From assembly GCF_006442975.2 (NCBI RefSeq), contig NZ_CP083954.1, positions 5,659,267 to 5,723,266 on the forward strand: DNA of 64,000 nt. The letters are read 5' to 3'. Of the stretch, positions 45,025-54,627 are shown piece by piece. Below the pieces are notes generated by a model. That model did no database searches, was not told the origin of the DNA, and saw only the letters and a program-made list of their open reading frames with translations. Each line of letters begins with the position of its first letter. Within the stretch, counting starts at the first letter, position 1. The translations under genes were made by a program, and so were the position numbers. The DNA is from Mesorhizobium sp. B2-1-1. GTDB taxonomy: Bacteria > Pseudomonadota > Alphaproteobacteria > Rhizobiales > Rhizobiaceae.

Positions 45025-46389
45025 TCAGCCAAAACGCTTCGAGATGACGCGCTCCAGTGCCCGGATGCCTTGCGCCTCGCCGCCGGCAGGTCCGTGCGGA
45101 CGATCGGCGGGGTTCCAGGCGAATATGTCGAAATGCGCCCAGCTTGGCGTCTTCTCGACAAAGCGCTTGAGAAACAGCGCCGCGGTGATGGAACCGGCGA
45201 ACCCATCCGTGGTGACATTGTTGATGTCGGCGATCTTCGACGACAGCTTCGCATCATAGGGCCGCCACAGCGGCATGCGCCACAGCGGATCCTCGACCGC
45301 CAGCGAGGCTGTCGTCAGTTCCGAGGCTAGTGCCTCGTCGCTGGTGTAGAAGGGCGGCAGGTCCGGACCTAGCGCGACACGAGCAGCCCCGGTGAGCGTC
45401 GCCATGTCGACAAGCAATTGCGGCTCCTCCTCGTCGGCCAGCGCCAGCGCATCGCCCAGAACCAGTCTTCCCTCGGCATCGGTGTTGCCAATCTCGACTG
45501 ACATGCCCTTGCGGCTCGCCAACACGTCGCCAGGCCTGAAGGCGTTGCCGGCGATCGAATTCTCGACGGCCGGGATCAGCACGCGCAGCCGCACGTTCAA
45601 TCCGGAGGCCATGATCATCGAGGCCAGACCCAGCACATTGGCGGCGCCCCCCATGTCCTTCTTCATCAACAGCATGCCGGACGACGGCTTGATATCGAGG
45701 CCGCCAGTGTCGAAACAGACGCCCTTGCCGACTAACGTCACTTTCGGCGCGCTCCTTGGCCCCCAGCCCATGTCGATAAGACGCGGTGCGCTGGACGAAG
45801 CCCGGCCGACGGCATGGATCATCGGGAAATTCTGCTTGATGAGATCGTCGCCCTTGATGACCGACACCTCGGCCTTGTGAATTTCGGCCAGGGCTCGAAC
45901 CGCCTTCTCCAGCTCGTCCGGCCCCATGTCGCTGGTCGGCGTGTTGACAAGATCGCGCGTCAGGAAGACGCCTTCGACGATGCGGCGAACGCGTTTTGCC
46001 TCTACGCCGGCCGGCAATTCGAAGCGCAGCGCCTTGCCCGGTTTCTTGCCATAGCGGGTAAAGACATAGCCGCCGAGGGCCAGCGCGATCGCCGCCAGCT
46101 CCGGCTCGGCCGGCGCGGAGGCGAAATGCCAGTCGCCCTCCGCCAGGCTTTTCGCCAGCGCGCCGACGGCCAGCGCGCCCTCGCCGTCGCCAATGCCGAA
46201 CAAGGCACCGCCGAGCGCGCCGTTTTCCGCAGGCACGATGAGCGTCCTGCCCGCTTCGCCGGAGAAGCCGTTGGCCCTGGCCCACGCCACGGCTGATGAC
46301 GTCAGACCGGCCGTCTCCAGACCGTCCTTAGCCACCAGATGGACAGGAAGCGGGTTGTTCAGCTTGTTCTCGACCAGTTCCACTGACAT
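45025..46389 (-). CDS. M17 leucyl aminopeptidase-family peptidase
   Basis: 454 residues, start with AGGAG. C-terminal catalytic domain has the family signature NTDAEGRLVLGDAL, with the upstream metal ligands in GKGVCFDTGGLDIKPSSGMLLMKKDMGGAAN. These fit the two-metal M17 active site. N-terminal domain is shorter and more divergent than in PepA of E. coli, so it may be the PepB-like group or the rhizobial subfamily. It cleaves N-terminal residues from peptides in the cytoplasm. It shares an orientation and short gaps with marR and nlpC/P60. Confidence 0.9.
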   Translation of the reverse strand: MSVELVENKLNNPLPVHLVAKDGLETAGLTSSAVAWARANGFSGEAGRTLIVPAENGALGGALFGIGDGEGALAVGALAKSLAEGDWHFASAPAEPELAAIALALGGYVFTRYGKKPGKALRFELPAGVEAKRVRRIVEGVFLTRDLVNTPTSDMGPDELEKAVRALAEIHKAEVSVIKGDDLIKQNFPMIHAVGRASSSAPRLIDMGWGPRSAPKVTLVGKGVCFDTGGLDIKPSSGMLLMKKDMGGAANVLGLASMIMASGLNVRLRVLIPAVENSIAGNAFRPGDVLASRKGMSVEIGNTDAEGRLVLGDALALADEEEPQLLVDMATLTGAARVALGPDLPPFYTSDEALASELTTASLAVEDPLWRMPLWRPYDAKLSSKIADINNVTTDGFAGSITAALFLKRFVEKTPSWAHFDIFAWNPADRPHGPAGGEAQGIRALERVISKRFG

Positions 46390-46428
46390 TCGATGTTCTC
46401 CTGCCGACGTCCGTCGATTCGGCGCTTC

Positions 46429-46443
46429 TTAACTGTCCGTTAG
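46429..46443 (+). promoter_or_regulatory. CtrA-like motif upstream of tadD
   Basis: TTAA-CTGTCCG-TTAG, one base from TTAA-N7-TTAA, 71 bp before the tadD start. A second TTAAC follows at 46446-46450. In Caulobacter CtrA activates the pilus cluster. Such motifs arise easily in AT-rich gaps, so this is only a candidate. Confidence 0.35.
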
Positions 46444-46513
46444 GGTTAACAGAATATTTCTTCGAGAGGGAAGATGGTCACGCAATGGCCACGCGCACGA
46501 ATGGAGGCCCAGG

Positions 46514-47341
46514 GTGCCGATGTCGACGAACCGCACGATGAACGCCAGCGGAAAGCGGCTCATCACCACGGCCTTCATGCTCGCGCTGGCCGCAGGCGTT
46601 GCCGGCTGCGGAACCGACAAGATCAGCACAGGCTCGATCGGACGCACCAGCGGCAAGCCGCTGGAGACGATGTCGGCGGGAGAATTGCACAATGCGACGG
46701 CAGCGCTTGGCCAGTCCTATTCCAGGAATCCCAACGATAAGCGGATAGCGACCAACTTCGCTGCGGCGCTGCAGATGGATGGCGATGCCGACCAGTCGCT
46801 TGCCGTGATGCGCAAGCTGGCGATCGCCTATCCCAAGGATCGCGACGTGCTTGCCGCCTACGGCAAGGCGCTGGCCGCCAACGGCCAGTTCGAGGCGGCG
46901 CTTGATGCCGTGCGCCGGGCGCAGACGCCGGAATATCCCGACTGGAGGCTGGTGTCGGCGGAAGCGGCCATTCTCGACCAGCTCAGCCAGAAGGACGACG
47001 CGCGCCAGCTCTACCGCAAGGCGCTGGAGCTCAAGCCGAACGAACCTTCGGTGCTTTCCAACCTTGGCATGTCCTATGTGCTGGGAGGCGACCTGCGCAC
47101 CGCCGAAACCTATATGCGCTCGGCCGCACAGCAGCCGAATGCCGACAGCCGCGTGCGCCAGAACCTGGCGCTGGTCGTCGGCCTGCAGGGCCGCTTCGAC
47201 GAAGCCGAGAAGATCGCCTCGCAGGAGCTGTCACCCGAACAGGCGCAGGCCAATGTCGCTTATCTCAGGCAGATGCTGGCTCAGCAAAATGCCTGGAGCC
47301 AGCTCAAGGATCAGGACAAGGCGAAAGCCGCAACCAACTGA
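46514..47341 (+). CDS. tadD: Tad pilus lipoprotein TadD (TPR protein)
   Basis: 275 residues from a GTG at 46514 that is 6 nt after GGAGG; the ATG at 46520 is an alternative. A lipobox ends the signal peptide (LAAGVAGC, lipidated Cys near residue 32). The mature protein carries TPR repeats (WRLVSAEAAILDQLSQKDDARQLYRKALELKPNEPSVLSNLGMSYVLGGDLRTAETYMRSAA). TadD helps localise or stabilise the secretin in Tad systems. The gene is convergent with tadC on the other strand, with a terminator between. Confidence 0.85.
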   Translation: MPMSTNRTMNASGKRLITTAFMLALAAGVAGCGTDKISTGSIGRTSGKPLETMSAGELHNATAALGQSYSRNPNDKRIATNFAAALQMDGDADQSLAVMRKLAIAYPKDRDVLAAYGKALAANGQFEAALDAVRRAQTPEYPDWRLVSAEAAILDQLSQKDDARQLYRKALELKPNEPSVLSNLGMSYVLGGDLRTAETYMRSAAQQPNADSRVRQNLALVVGLQGRFDEAEKIASQELSPEQAQANVAYLRQMLAQQNAWSQLKDQDKAKAATN

Positions 47342-47373
47342 GCGGCACGCGGCCACCGAACCCTGCATAAGAG

Positions 47374-47402
47374 AACCGCGCTGCGTCAGCCGCGCGGTTT
47401 TT
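47374..47402 (+). terminator. Intrinsic terminator after tadD
   Basis: Perfect 8-bp stem AACCGCGC / GCGCGGTT, 10-nt loop TGCGTCAGCC, then a five-U tract. On the minus strand the A-rich upstream side is poor, so this mainly ends tadD transcription. Confidence 0.8.
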
Positions 47403-47423
47403 CTTTGGATCGGTCAGATTCAC

Positions 47424-48440
47424 CTACTGGCTGCTGGTTTCGTGCGCCTGGCCGAAGATGCCGCGCTGGCTGACCTGGATGCCGGCAGGGCCGAGGATGA
47501 TGGCGAACAGCACCGGCAGGAAAAACAGGATCATCGGCACGGTGAGCTTGGGCGGCAAGGCGGCGGCCTTCTTCTCGGCAGCGTTCATGCGTTGGTCCCG
47601 GCTTTCACCCGCGAGCACGCGCAACGCATGCGCCACAGGGGTGCCGTAACGCTCGGCCTGGACGAGTGCCTGCGACACCGACTTGACGGATTCCAGGCCG
47701 GTGCGGCTGGCGAGGTTCTCATAGGCCTGCTTGCGCTCCTGCAGATAAGAGAGCTCGGCGTTCGTCAGGATGAATTCTTCCGCAAGGGCCACCGATTGGG
47801 CGCCGATCTCGTCGGCGACCTTGCGCAATGCCGCTTCCACCGACATGCCAGATTCGACGCAAATCAGCATCAGGTCAAGCGCGTCCGGCCATGCCATCTG
47901 GATCGATTGCTTGCGCTTGGTGGCGCGGTTGTTGACATAGACGACCGGTGCGTAGAAGCCGCCATAGGCAACGAGGACGCAGACGAACAGCCGGATGAAC
48001 AATGGCTGCTGCGGCAGTCCTCCGAGCACGAATATGTAGATCACGCCCAGTGCGAAGCCGACAAACGGAAGCACGAGGCGGAAGAAGAGAAACCGCGTCA
48101 GCGGGTTCTGTCCACGGAAACCGGCAACCTTGAGCTTCTGCAAGGTACCCTCGTCGGCGAGGGCGCGCCGCAGGTCGAGCCTGTCGACGATGTTGCGCAT
48201 GCCGATCGACTGTTCTTCGCGCAGGCCCTTGCGGCGGCGATCCGCCTCGCTTGCAAGCCGCGCGCGCTGCTTGGCGCGCAATTCGTCGCGTTCCAGCGCG
48301 ACCGACTTCATGCGCGCCTTGAGCTGGTTTCCGCCAAATGCCGGCAGCAAGGTGAAGACCGTCGCGAACACGGCAATGCCGACCAGCAGCGCGATCAGGA
48401 GGCCGGGATCCGTCAGTGATTTGACGACTTGTTCGGTCAT
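47424..48440 (-). CDS. tadC: Tad pilus inner-membrane protein TadC
   Basis: 338 residues, T2SSF domain: ALDLMLICVESGMSVEAALRKVADE, the tail TVPMILFFLPVLFAIILGPAGIQ, and three or four membrane segments, one at the N-terminus (GLLIALLVGIAVFATVFTLLPAF). TadB and TadC are the paired inner-membrane platform proteins of the Tad machine. The tadB stop lies 9 bp upstream of its start codon. Confidence 0.9.
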   Translation of the reverse strand: MTEQVVKSLTDPGLLIALLVGIAVFATVFTLLPAFGGNQLKARMKSVALERDELRAKQRARLASEADRRRKGLREEQSIGMRNIVDRLDLRRALADEGTLQKLKVAGFRGQNPLTRFLFFRLVLPFVGFALGVIYIFVLGGLPQQPLFIRLFVCVLVAYGGFYAPVVYVNNRATKRKQSIQMAWPDALDLMLICVESGMSVEAALRKVADEIGAQSVALAEEFILTNAELSYLQERKQAYENLASRTGLESVKSVSQALVQAERYGTPVAHALRVLAGESRDQRMNAAEKKAAALPPKLTVPMILFFLPVLFAIILGPAGIQVSQRGIFGQAHETSSQ

Positions 48441-48449
48441 GCCGCGGCC

Positions 48450-49463
48450 CTAGACTTCGAAGTTCATCATCTTGCGCATCACGAAGATGCCGATCGACAT
48501 CCAGACGGCCGAAACCCCCAGGATCAGGTTACCGATGCTCGTGGTGAACAGCGGCATCAGGTAGTTGGGGCTGGAGAGATAGACGAGAAACGCGACGATG
48601 AAAGGCAGCGCGCCGATGATGGCGGCGGACGCCTTGGCTTCCATCGACAGCGCCTGGACCTTGGCCTTCATCTTCTTGCGGTCGCGAAGCACGCGCGAAA
48701 GATTGCCCAGCGCCTCGGAGAGATTGCCGCCGGCCTGCGACTGGATCTGAATGACGATGCCGAAAAAGCTCGCCTCGGTGCATGGCATGGTTTCGGGCAT
48801 GCGCAAGGTGGCATCCGGGATCGACAGGCCCATCTGCTGCGAATCGACGATGCGGCGAAACTCGGCCTTGACGGGCTCGGGAGATTCATTGGCGATCAGG
48901 CGCACCGCATCGTTCAGCGGCAGGCCGGATTTGACCGCGCGCACGATGATGTCGAGCGCGTTGGGAAATTCGTTGAGGAATGCCTTGACCCGCCGCGCGC
49001 GGCGAAATGAGACGAACCAGCGCGGCAGGCCGAGCGCACCGGCCAGCAGCACGCCAGGCAAAACAAAAAGCGGCGCCCCCACCACGAAGGCGATGATCGT
49101 CAGGGCAAGGCCGCAAATGGCGGAATAGATATAGAAGCGTTCGATGGAAACCTTCAGGCCGGCTTGGCGCAGTTGGGCCTTCAGCGGCGGTTTCTTGACC
49201 GCGCTGTCCTTGGATTTCTGCTTCTCGTCGAGTTCCTTCAAGGAATCCTGGACCGACTTGCGTCTTTTGGCCGCCTCCGCCACGCGATCGCGCGAGGCCT
49301 TGACGACGGAGCGATCCGTCTCCGCGGTCTTGATCGTTTCCAGCCGCTTACCGGCCTGCTTTTCGTTGCTGATCCGGGTGAACAGGAATGCATAGGCGAC
49401 CGCGCCGGCGCTGAAGCCGGCGAGCACGACAAACGCCAATACGGTGCCGTCAATTCCAAACAT
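48450..49463 (-). CDS. tadB: Tad pilus inner-membrane protein TadB
   Basis: 337 residues, T2SSF domain protein: FPNALDIIVRAVKSGLPLNDAVRLIANESPEPVKAEFRRIVDSQQMGLS is the typical cytoplasmic region. N-terminal membrane segment (VLAFVVLAGFSAGAVAYAFLF), then a charged coil rich in Lys/Glu to about residue 90, then further membrane segments. It lies between cpaF and tadC on the same strand. Confidence 0.9.
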   Translation of the reverse strand: MFGIDGTVLAFVVLAGFSAGAVAYAFLFTRISNEKQAGKRLETIKTAETDRSVVKASRDRVAEAAKRRKSVQDSLKELDEKQKSKDSAVKKPPLKAQLRQAGLKVSIERFYIYSAICGLALTIIAFVVGAPLFVLPGVLLAGALGLPRWFVSFRRARRVKAFLNEFPNALDIIVRAVKSGLPLNDAVRLIANESPEPVKAEFRRIVDSQQMGLSIPDATLRMPETMPCTEASFFGIVIQIQSQAGGNLSEALGNLSRVLRDRKKMKAKVQALSMEAKASAAIIGALPFIVAFLVYLSSPNYLMPLFTTSIGNLILGVSAVWMSIGIFVMRKMMNFEV

Positions 49464-49492
49464 CGATCAGAACCCTTACGCCTGCAGCAGCG

Positions 49493-51001
49493 TCAGTCAG
49501 CGCGTTTCTCCATCGCCTCAAGCGCTATTGCGAGGCGCTGCTCCTCGCCATAGTAACGGGCGCGGTCCCAGAAATGGGGGCGACCGATGCCGGTCGATAC
49601 ATGCTCTCCCAGCAGCCGCCCATTCGCGTCCTCGCCCTTGATGTTGTAGAGGACGATGTCCTGCGTGATGATGACGTCGCCTTCCATTCCGATCACCTCG
49701 GTGATGTGAGTGATGCGGCGCGACCCGTCGCGCAGGCGTGCCGCCTGGATAATCACGTCGATGGAGCCGACGACGATTTCGCGCACGGTCTTCTGCGGCA
49801 GCGAAAAACCGCCCATTGCGATCATGGATTCGATACGATTCAGGCATTCGCGCGGGCTGTTCGAGTGGATCGTTCCCATCGAGCCGTCATGGCCGGTGTT
49901 CATCGCCTGCAGAAGGTCGAACACTTCGGGTCCGCGCACTTCGCCGACGATGATGCGCTCGGGCCGCATGCGCAGGCAGTTCTTGACCAGATCCCGCATC
50001 GTCACCTCGCCTTCCCCTTCGAGGTTGGGCGGGCGGGTTTCCAGACGGACAACATGCGGCTGCTGTAGTTGCAGTTCGGCCGAGTCCTCGCAGGTGATGA
50101 CGCGTTCCTCGCGATCGATGTAGTTGGTCAGGCAGTTGAGCAGCGTCGTCTTGCCCGAGCCGGTGCCGCCGGAGATGACGATGTTGCAGCGAACACGGCC
50201 GATGATCTTGAGAACCTCGGCTCCTTGCGGCGAGATGGCGCCGAACTTCACCAGCTGATCGAGCGTCAGCTTGTCCTTCTTGAATTTGCGGATGGTGAGC
50301 GCGGTGCCGTCGATGGCGAGCGGCGGCGCGATGACGTTGACGCGGGAGCCGTCGGGAAGACGCGCATCGCAGATCGGGCTGGATTCATCGACGCGGCGGC
50401 CGACCTGGCTGACGATGCGCTGGCAGATGTTGAGAAGCTGCTGGTTGTCACGAAAACGAATGCCGGTCTGTTCGACCTTGCCGTTGACTTCGATGTAGAC
50501 GTTCTTGGAGCCGTTGACCATGATGTCGGCGATGTCGTCGCGGGCGAGCAATGGCTCGAGCGGCCCATAGCCAAGCACGTCGTTGCAGATATCCTCGAGC
50601 AGTTCTTCCTGTTCGGCGATCGACATCGCGAAATTCTTGATCGCGATGATGTCGTTGACGATGTCGCGGATTTCCTCGCGCGCGCTTTCGGGATCGAGCT
50701 TGGCGAGTTGCGACAGGTCGATCGTGTCGATCAGGGCGGCGAAGACCTGGCTCTTGGTGTCGTAATAGGTTTCGCTCTTTTCGCGCGCCGCCCGCTTCGG
50801 CTCCGGAGCTATCGGCGGCGCCTCGACCGCGCGGCGGGCCGGCGGTGCAACAGGAGCGCTCGACGCAGGTGCGGCCGCCGGCCTCGCAAGAACCGCCGTA
50901 TCGGCCGAATCCGCGACGGCTGGCGCGGTCGGCGCCGGTGCCGGCTGGCGGAATTCCGGCTTGAACCGGTTGCCGTCGTCGCTGCCTCTCTTACCAAACA
51001 T
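49493..51001 (-). CDS. cpaF: Tad secretion ATPase CpaF (TadA)
   Basis: 502 residues. A Pro/Ala-rich first 80 residues precede the type II/IV secretion ATPase. Walker A is SGGTGSGKTTLLNCLT near residue 275, the Asp-box and His-box region is CEDSAELQLQQPHVVRLETRPPN, and Walker B is PERIIVGEVRGPEVFDLLQAMNTGHDGSMGTIHSNSPRE. It powers Flp pilus assembly as a hexamer at the inner membrane. Between cpaE and tadB. Confidence 0.95.
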   Translation of the reverse strand: MFGKRGSDDGNRFKPEFRQPAPAPTAPAVADSADTAVLARPAAAPASSAPVAPPARRAVEAPPIAPEPKRAAREKSETYYDTKSQVFAALIDTIDLSQLAKLDPESAREEIRDIVNDIIAIKNFAMSIAEQEELLEDICNDVLGYGPLEPLLARDDIADIMVNGSKNVYIEVNGKVEQTGIRFRDNQQLLNICQRIVSQVGRRVDESSPICDARLPDGSRVNVIAPPLAIDGTALTIRKFKKDKLTLDQLVKFGAISPQGAEVLKIIGRVRCNIVISGGTGSGKTTLLNCLTNYIDREERVITCEDSAELQLQQPHVVRLETRPPNLEGEGEVTMRDLVKNCLRMRPERIIVGEVRGPEVFDLLQAMNTGHDGSMGTIHSNSPRECLNRIESMIAMGGFSLPQKTVREIVVGSIDVIIQAARLRDGSRRITHITEVIGMEGDVIITQDIVLYNIKGEDANGRLLGEHVSTGIGRPHFWDRARYYGEEQRLAIALEAMEKRAD

Positions 51002-51030
51002 GATCGACTACCGATTCCACTGAAGAAGCA

Positions 51031-52320
51031 TCATTTCTTGTTGCGCGAAAGCTTGCCGAGCAGATTTCCGAGACCCGCTTTTTTCTTCACCCGGATTTCG
51101 CTGCGACCGGTCAGCACATGGGCAATTTCGTTGATCGTGGCGACAACCGGGTTCTTGGCGTCCATTTCACCAAGCATACGTCCGTTGTTGGCGGCATTGC
51201 CGAACAGCAGCGGGTCAAAGCCGATGATCGCCATCGCGGCCAGGCCGAGCGGCTCGGCGAAATCGGACGGGGAAATCTCCGGACGTTTGGGCACGCCGGC
51301 CTGATTGATGATGAGTTTGGGCGGCGAGTCGTTGGGACGAAGCCGTTTGAGCATGTCGACCAAATTCTTGGTATTGCGCAAATTGGCCAGTTCCGGCGTC
51401 GCCGTGATGACGATTTCATCGGCCTTGATCAGGGTGTTCTTGGTCCAACCCGTCCAGACATGGGGAACGTCGAGCACCAGGAGCGGCACGGTGCGCTGCG
51501 CGGTGTCGACAAGCTGCGTAAAGGCGTCGGGATCGAAATCATAGACGCGTTCGAGCGTCGAGGGCGCGGCGAGCAGCGAAAGGTGTTCGGCGCACTGGGT
51601 CAGCAGCCGGTCGAGATAGACTTCATCGATGCGCTCGGGCGAAAACACCGCTTCGGCGATGCCTTGCGCGGGATCCTGGTCGAAATTGATGTTGGCCGTG
51701 CCGAAAGCGAGGTCGAGGTCTGCGACGACCACCTCGGATTTGAACAGGGAGGACATCGCCCAAGCCACGTTATGGGCGATGGTGGAAGAGCCGACGCCAC
51801 CCTTGGCGCCGACGAAGGCGATCGAGCGGCCGAGCGGCTCGGCTTCCGGATCCACAAAGATCGACGATATGACGCTGACGATGTCGGCCATCGACACCGG
51901 CGCGATGACATATTCGGAAATGCCGGAGCGGATGAGCTCGCGATAGAGGCCGACATCGTTGTAGTGGCCGATTACCACCACTTTGGAAGACGGGTCGCAA
52001 TATTCCGAGAGCTGCGCGAGCTGTTCCAGCAGCTGTTTGGGTTCGCTGCGCGACTCCAGCAGGATCAGGTTCGGCGTCGGCGCCGACTGGTAGAATTCGA
52101 TGGCCGTGGGGACGCCGCCCATATGGACCTTGAGATGGGCCTTGGTCATGCGGCGGTCCTCGCCGGCGCGCTCGACCGGATTGGCGACACCCTCGGTCTC
52201 GCAGAATGCCTGGATCGAGATGCGGGGAACCGGCCGCAGCGCCTGCATCGCGGCGATGTCCTGCGGCGAGGTCTCACCGCCGTCCACGGGGGTGTCATAG
52301 GCAAGATTGCTCATGGTCAT
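51031..52320 (-). CDS. cpaE: Pilus localisation ATPase CpaE (TadZ)
   Basis: 429 residues. A degenerate receiver-like domain (about 60-170) is followed by a ParA/MinD-type ATPase with deviant Walker A AKGGVGSSTIAHNVAWAMS and motif VVADLDLAFGTANINFDQDPAQG. The sequence ends in a basic KKAGLGNLLGKLSRNKK tail. CpaE/TadZ positions the Tad complex at a cell pole and responds to the podJ pathway in Caulobacter. The gene is between cpaD and cpaF. Confidence 0.92.
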   Translation of the reverse strand: MTMSNLAYDTPVDGGETSPQDIAAMQALRPVPRISIQAFCETEGVANPVERAGEDRRMTKAHLKVHMGGVPTAIEFYQSAPTPNLILLESRSEPKQLLEQLAQLSEYCDPSSKVVVIGHYNDVGLYRELIRSGISEYVIAPVSMADIVSVISSIFVDPEAEPLGRSIAFVGAKGGVGSSTIAHNVAWAMSSLFKSEVVVADLDLAFGTANINFDQDPAQGIAEAVFSPERIDEVYLDRLLTQCAEHLSLLAAPSTLERVYDFDPDAFTQLVDTAQRTVPLLVLDVPHVWTGWTKNTLIKADEIVITATPELANLRNTKNLVDMLKRLRPNDSPPKLIINQAGVPKRPEISPSDFAEPLGLAAMAIIGFDPLLFGNAANNGRMLGEMDAKNPVVATINEIAHVLTGRSEIRVKKKAGLGNLLGKLSRNKK

Positions 52321-52354
52321 CTTTCCGTGACTTCTCTTTTCCTTAGGGCGCGGC

Positions 52355-53110
52355 TCAGTATGTCACTTCAGAATTGCCGAGGAACTCGTCCGAAATACCC
52401 CTGCTGCGGTAGACGTCGATCACCGCGCCACGATTTTCCGCGTCGATGGTGGTCTGCTTGCGCGGCCCGATCAGGTCGGCCGGATTGGCCATCTGGGCGG
52501 CGAGATTGTTTTGATAGGAGCAGCCGAAATCGGCATAGTGTTTGTTCTCAGACGTCTCCAGCAGGTCATCTGGCCATCGTCCGCATTTGTCGGTCTGGGC
52601 CTTCACGGCGATATAGGCGACCCGGATCGGGGCGGATGTCTCACTCGAGGCAGCCTGATAGGAGACGACCACGATCCGGTTGCGCTTGACGCCCGCGGCA
52701 ATCGCGAGCCGGGCGAAATCGCGCGCTGCTGCGGCGGCGGCGACCTCGTTGGCCGAGCCGCTCGGAACCTGGATCGTCAGCGTCGGGGCAGCACTCTTGT
52801 CATAGCCGTCGAGGAAACCCAGGAGCGTATCGCGCTGCGAGCCGGTCATGCCGCGGTCACCTGCACCGACAGGTAGATCTATCTTTTGGTTCTTCTCGGC
52901 GATCACGATCGGATGGTTGGTGCGGTAGTCGTCTGGAATGGCGCCGACGGTGACACTGTCGCGCTGGGCGCAGCCGGCCAGCAATGCCGCCATCGCCACC
53001 GCCAGGGCAGGAATGGCGCGCCGGAGAATTCCCGAACGGCCGGAGCGCGTGGTCATGGCGATGGTCCTTGCCTGCAATGCTGACTGAGACATGTCCGCTT
53101 CCCCGTTCAC
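52355..53110 (-). CDS. cpaD: Pilus assembly lipoprotein CpaD
   Basis: 251 residues from the ATG at 53110, which overlaps the cpaC stop by four bases; the ATG at 53092 is possible. Signal peptide with lipobox AALLAGC near residue 47. Body motifs of the CpaD family: VGAIPDDYRTNHPIVIAEKNQKIDLPVG and, later, ADFGCSYQNNLAAQMANPADLIGPR. It is an outer-membrane partner of the secretin in rhizobial and Caulobacter Tad systems. Confidence 0.9.
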   Translation of the reverse strand: MNGEADMSQSALQARTIAMTTRSGRSGILRRAIPALAVAMAALLAGCAQRDSVTVGAIPDDYRTNHPIVIAEKNQKIDLPVGAGDRGMTGSQRDTLLGFLDGYDKSAAPTLTIQVPSGSANEVAAAAAARDFARLAIAAGVKRNRIVVVSYQAASSETSAPIRVAYIAVKAQTDKCGRWPDDLLETSENKHYADFGCSYQNNLAAQMANPADLIGPRKQTTIDAENRGAVIDVYRSRGISDEFLGNSEVTY

Positions 53111-54627
53111 TTGTAGATGAAGCCGACGACGCCGTGATAACGGCCGCTGGGCTTGTCCGTCTGCATTGTGCCGTAGACACGATTGACTCGGCCCAGGAAC
53201 ATACCGGCGCCATCGCTGGCGGCGTTGAAATTGTCGTCAGGTTTGGCGAGGTCGTTTCGTGCCACCGGTTTCACCAGATAGGGCGTGATGATGATCACCA
53301 GTTCGGTCTCGTTGCGCACGAAGTCTCTGCTTCGGAACAGTGTGCCGAGCACCGGGATCTTTGTCAGCCCGGGCAGGCCGGCGACAGCCTGCCTGACGTC
53401 ATCGCGGACGAGGCCGGCGATCATCATCGAACCACCTGACGGCAATTCGACGGTCGTGTCGGCAAGTCTCTTGCGGATGGACAACAACGTGGTTCCGGGC
53501 AACCTGCCTGCAGCTTCCAGCGTGGTGGCGCCTTCGGCAGTAGGCTCCGACACGGACGTCCGGACCTTGAGGCTGATCCGACCGGCCGACAGCACAACCG
53601 GTTGGAACTCCAGGCCGATGCCGTATTCGAGTTTGTCGTTGGTGTATGTGACCTGCCCTGTCTTGTTCTCGTCTGAAACATTGTTCGTACGGCTGGTGAT
53701 GAGATTGAACTCGCCACCGACCCTGAATGTCGCCTTCTCACCCGACACGGCGGTGAGGGTCGGCTCCGCCAGCGTCTTCATGACGCCACCTTGCTCCATT
53801 GCGTTTAGATACGCCTGAAGCGCCGAGGTGCCGATCGAAGCTCCCGAGAATTGCGACAGCGGTTTCCCAAGCCCGTATGCCGGGGTGCTCATCGCGTCAT
53901 AGCTGATGCCGTTGCTACCGCCGCTGCCCACCATGTTGACGCCAAGCTGCTTCATCACGGAGCGGCTGACTTCGGCGACCGTCACCTTGAGCGTGACCTG
54001 GTCGTCGCCGATGATCTGCAAAAGATTGACGATTTTCGAGACGCGGCGTTCCTGGTCCGGATTGTTGATGTCGACACCACTCTGGGCCGAGCCGCCGGCC
54101 GCGGTCTGCGAATATTGTCCCGTCGTCGCTTCACCGCCCGAGACGAAGATCGTTGCCAGGTCGACGGCGCGTTTGGCGTCCAGCGGCGTGTCGACGGTTC
54201 CCGTCAGGACGACGTTGTCGTTCAGCAGTTCGACCTTGATGGACGATGTCGGGATGAAGCGCTTGATATAATCCTCCAGGCCTGCGACGTCGCGTTCGAC
54301 GGCCAGATCGAGGCTGACGATCTGTTCGCCATTCGGCCCGAACACAAAGATGTTGGTCTCGCCAACCGCCTTGCCGAACAGGTAGATGCGCCTCGCGGTG
54401 CGGGTCACCGCATCGGCGACGGTCGGATTGGCGACAAGAATGTCGTAGGCATCACTCGGCAGGTCGATGACAACCGACTTGTTGAGGCCGAGCTTGACGC
54501 GCTGGGTGGCCGCCGAAGCCGAAACCTGTGCACTCTTGGCCTCGACAACGCTCTGCACGTTTGTCCCAATGAGCAGCAGGCCGAAAGCCGCTGCCATGAT
54601 CGCCGGCAGTTTACCGCTTAGCCTCAT
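53107..54627 (-). CDS. cpaC: Outer-membrane secretin CpaC (RcpA)
   Basis: 506 residues with signal peptide. The N-terminal pilus domain (LGLNKSVVIDLPSDAYDILVANPTVADAVTRTARRIYLFGKAVGETNIFVFGPNGEQI) is followed by a BON-like domain and the secretin domain with GIGLEFQPVVLSAGRISLKVRTSVSEPT and the C-terminal GGSMMIAGLVRDDVRQAVAGLPGLTKIPVLGTLFRS. It forms the outer-membrane channel for the pilus. Overlaps cpaD and cpaB by four bases at each end. Confidence 0.94.
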   Translation of the reverse strand: MRLSGKLPAIMAAAFGLLLIGTNVQSVVEAKSAQVSASAATQRVKLGLNKSVVIDLPSDAYDILVANPTVADAVTRTARRIYLFGKAVGETNIFVFGPNGEQIVSLDLAVERDVAGLEDYIKRFIPTSSIKVELLNDNVVLTGTVDTPLDAKRAVDLATIFVSGGEATTGQYSQTAAGGSAQSGVDINNPDQERRVSKIVNLLQIIGDDQVTLKVTVAEVSRSVMKQLGVNMVGSGGSNGISYDAMSTPAYGLGKPLSQFSGASIGTSALQAYLNAMEQGGVMKTLAEPTLTAVSGEKATFRVGGEFNLITSRTNNVSDENKTGQVTYTNDKLEYGIGLEFQPVVLSAGRISLKVRTSVSEPTAEGATTLEAAGRLPGTTLLSIRKRLADTTVELPSGGSMMIAGLVRDDVRQAVAGLPGLTKIPVLGTLFRSRDFVRNETELVIIITPYLVKPVARNDLAKPDDNFNAASDGAGMFLGRVNRVYGTMQTDKPSGRYHGVVGFIYK

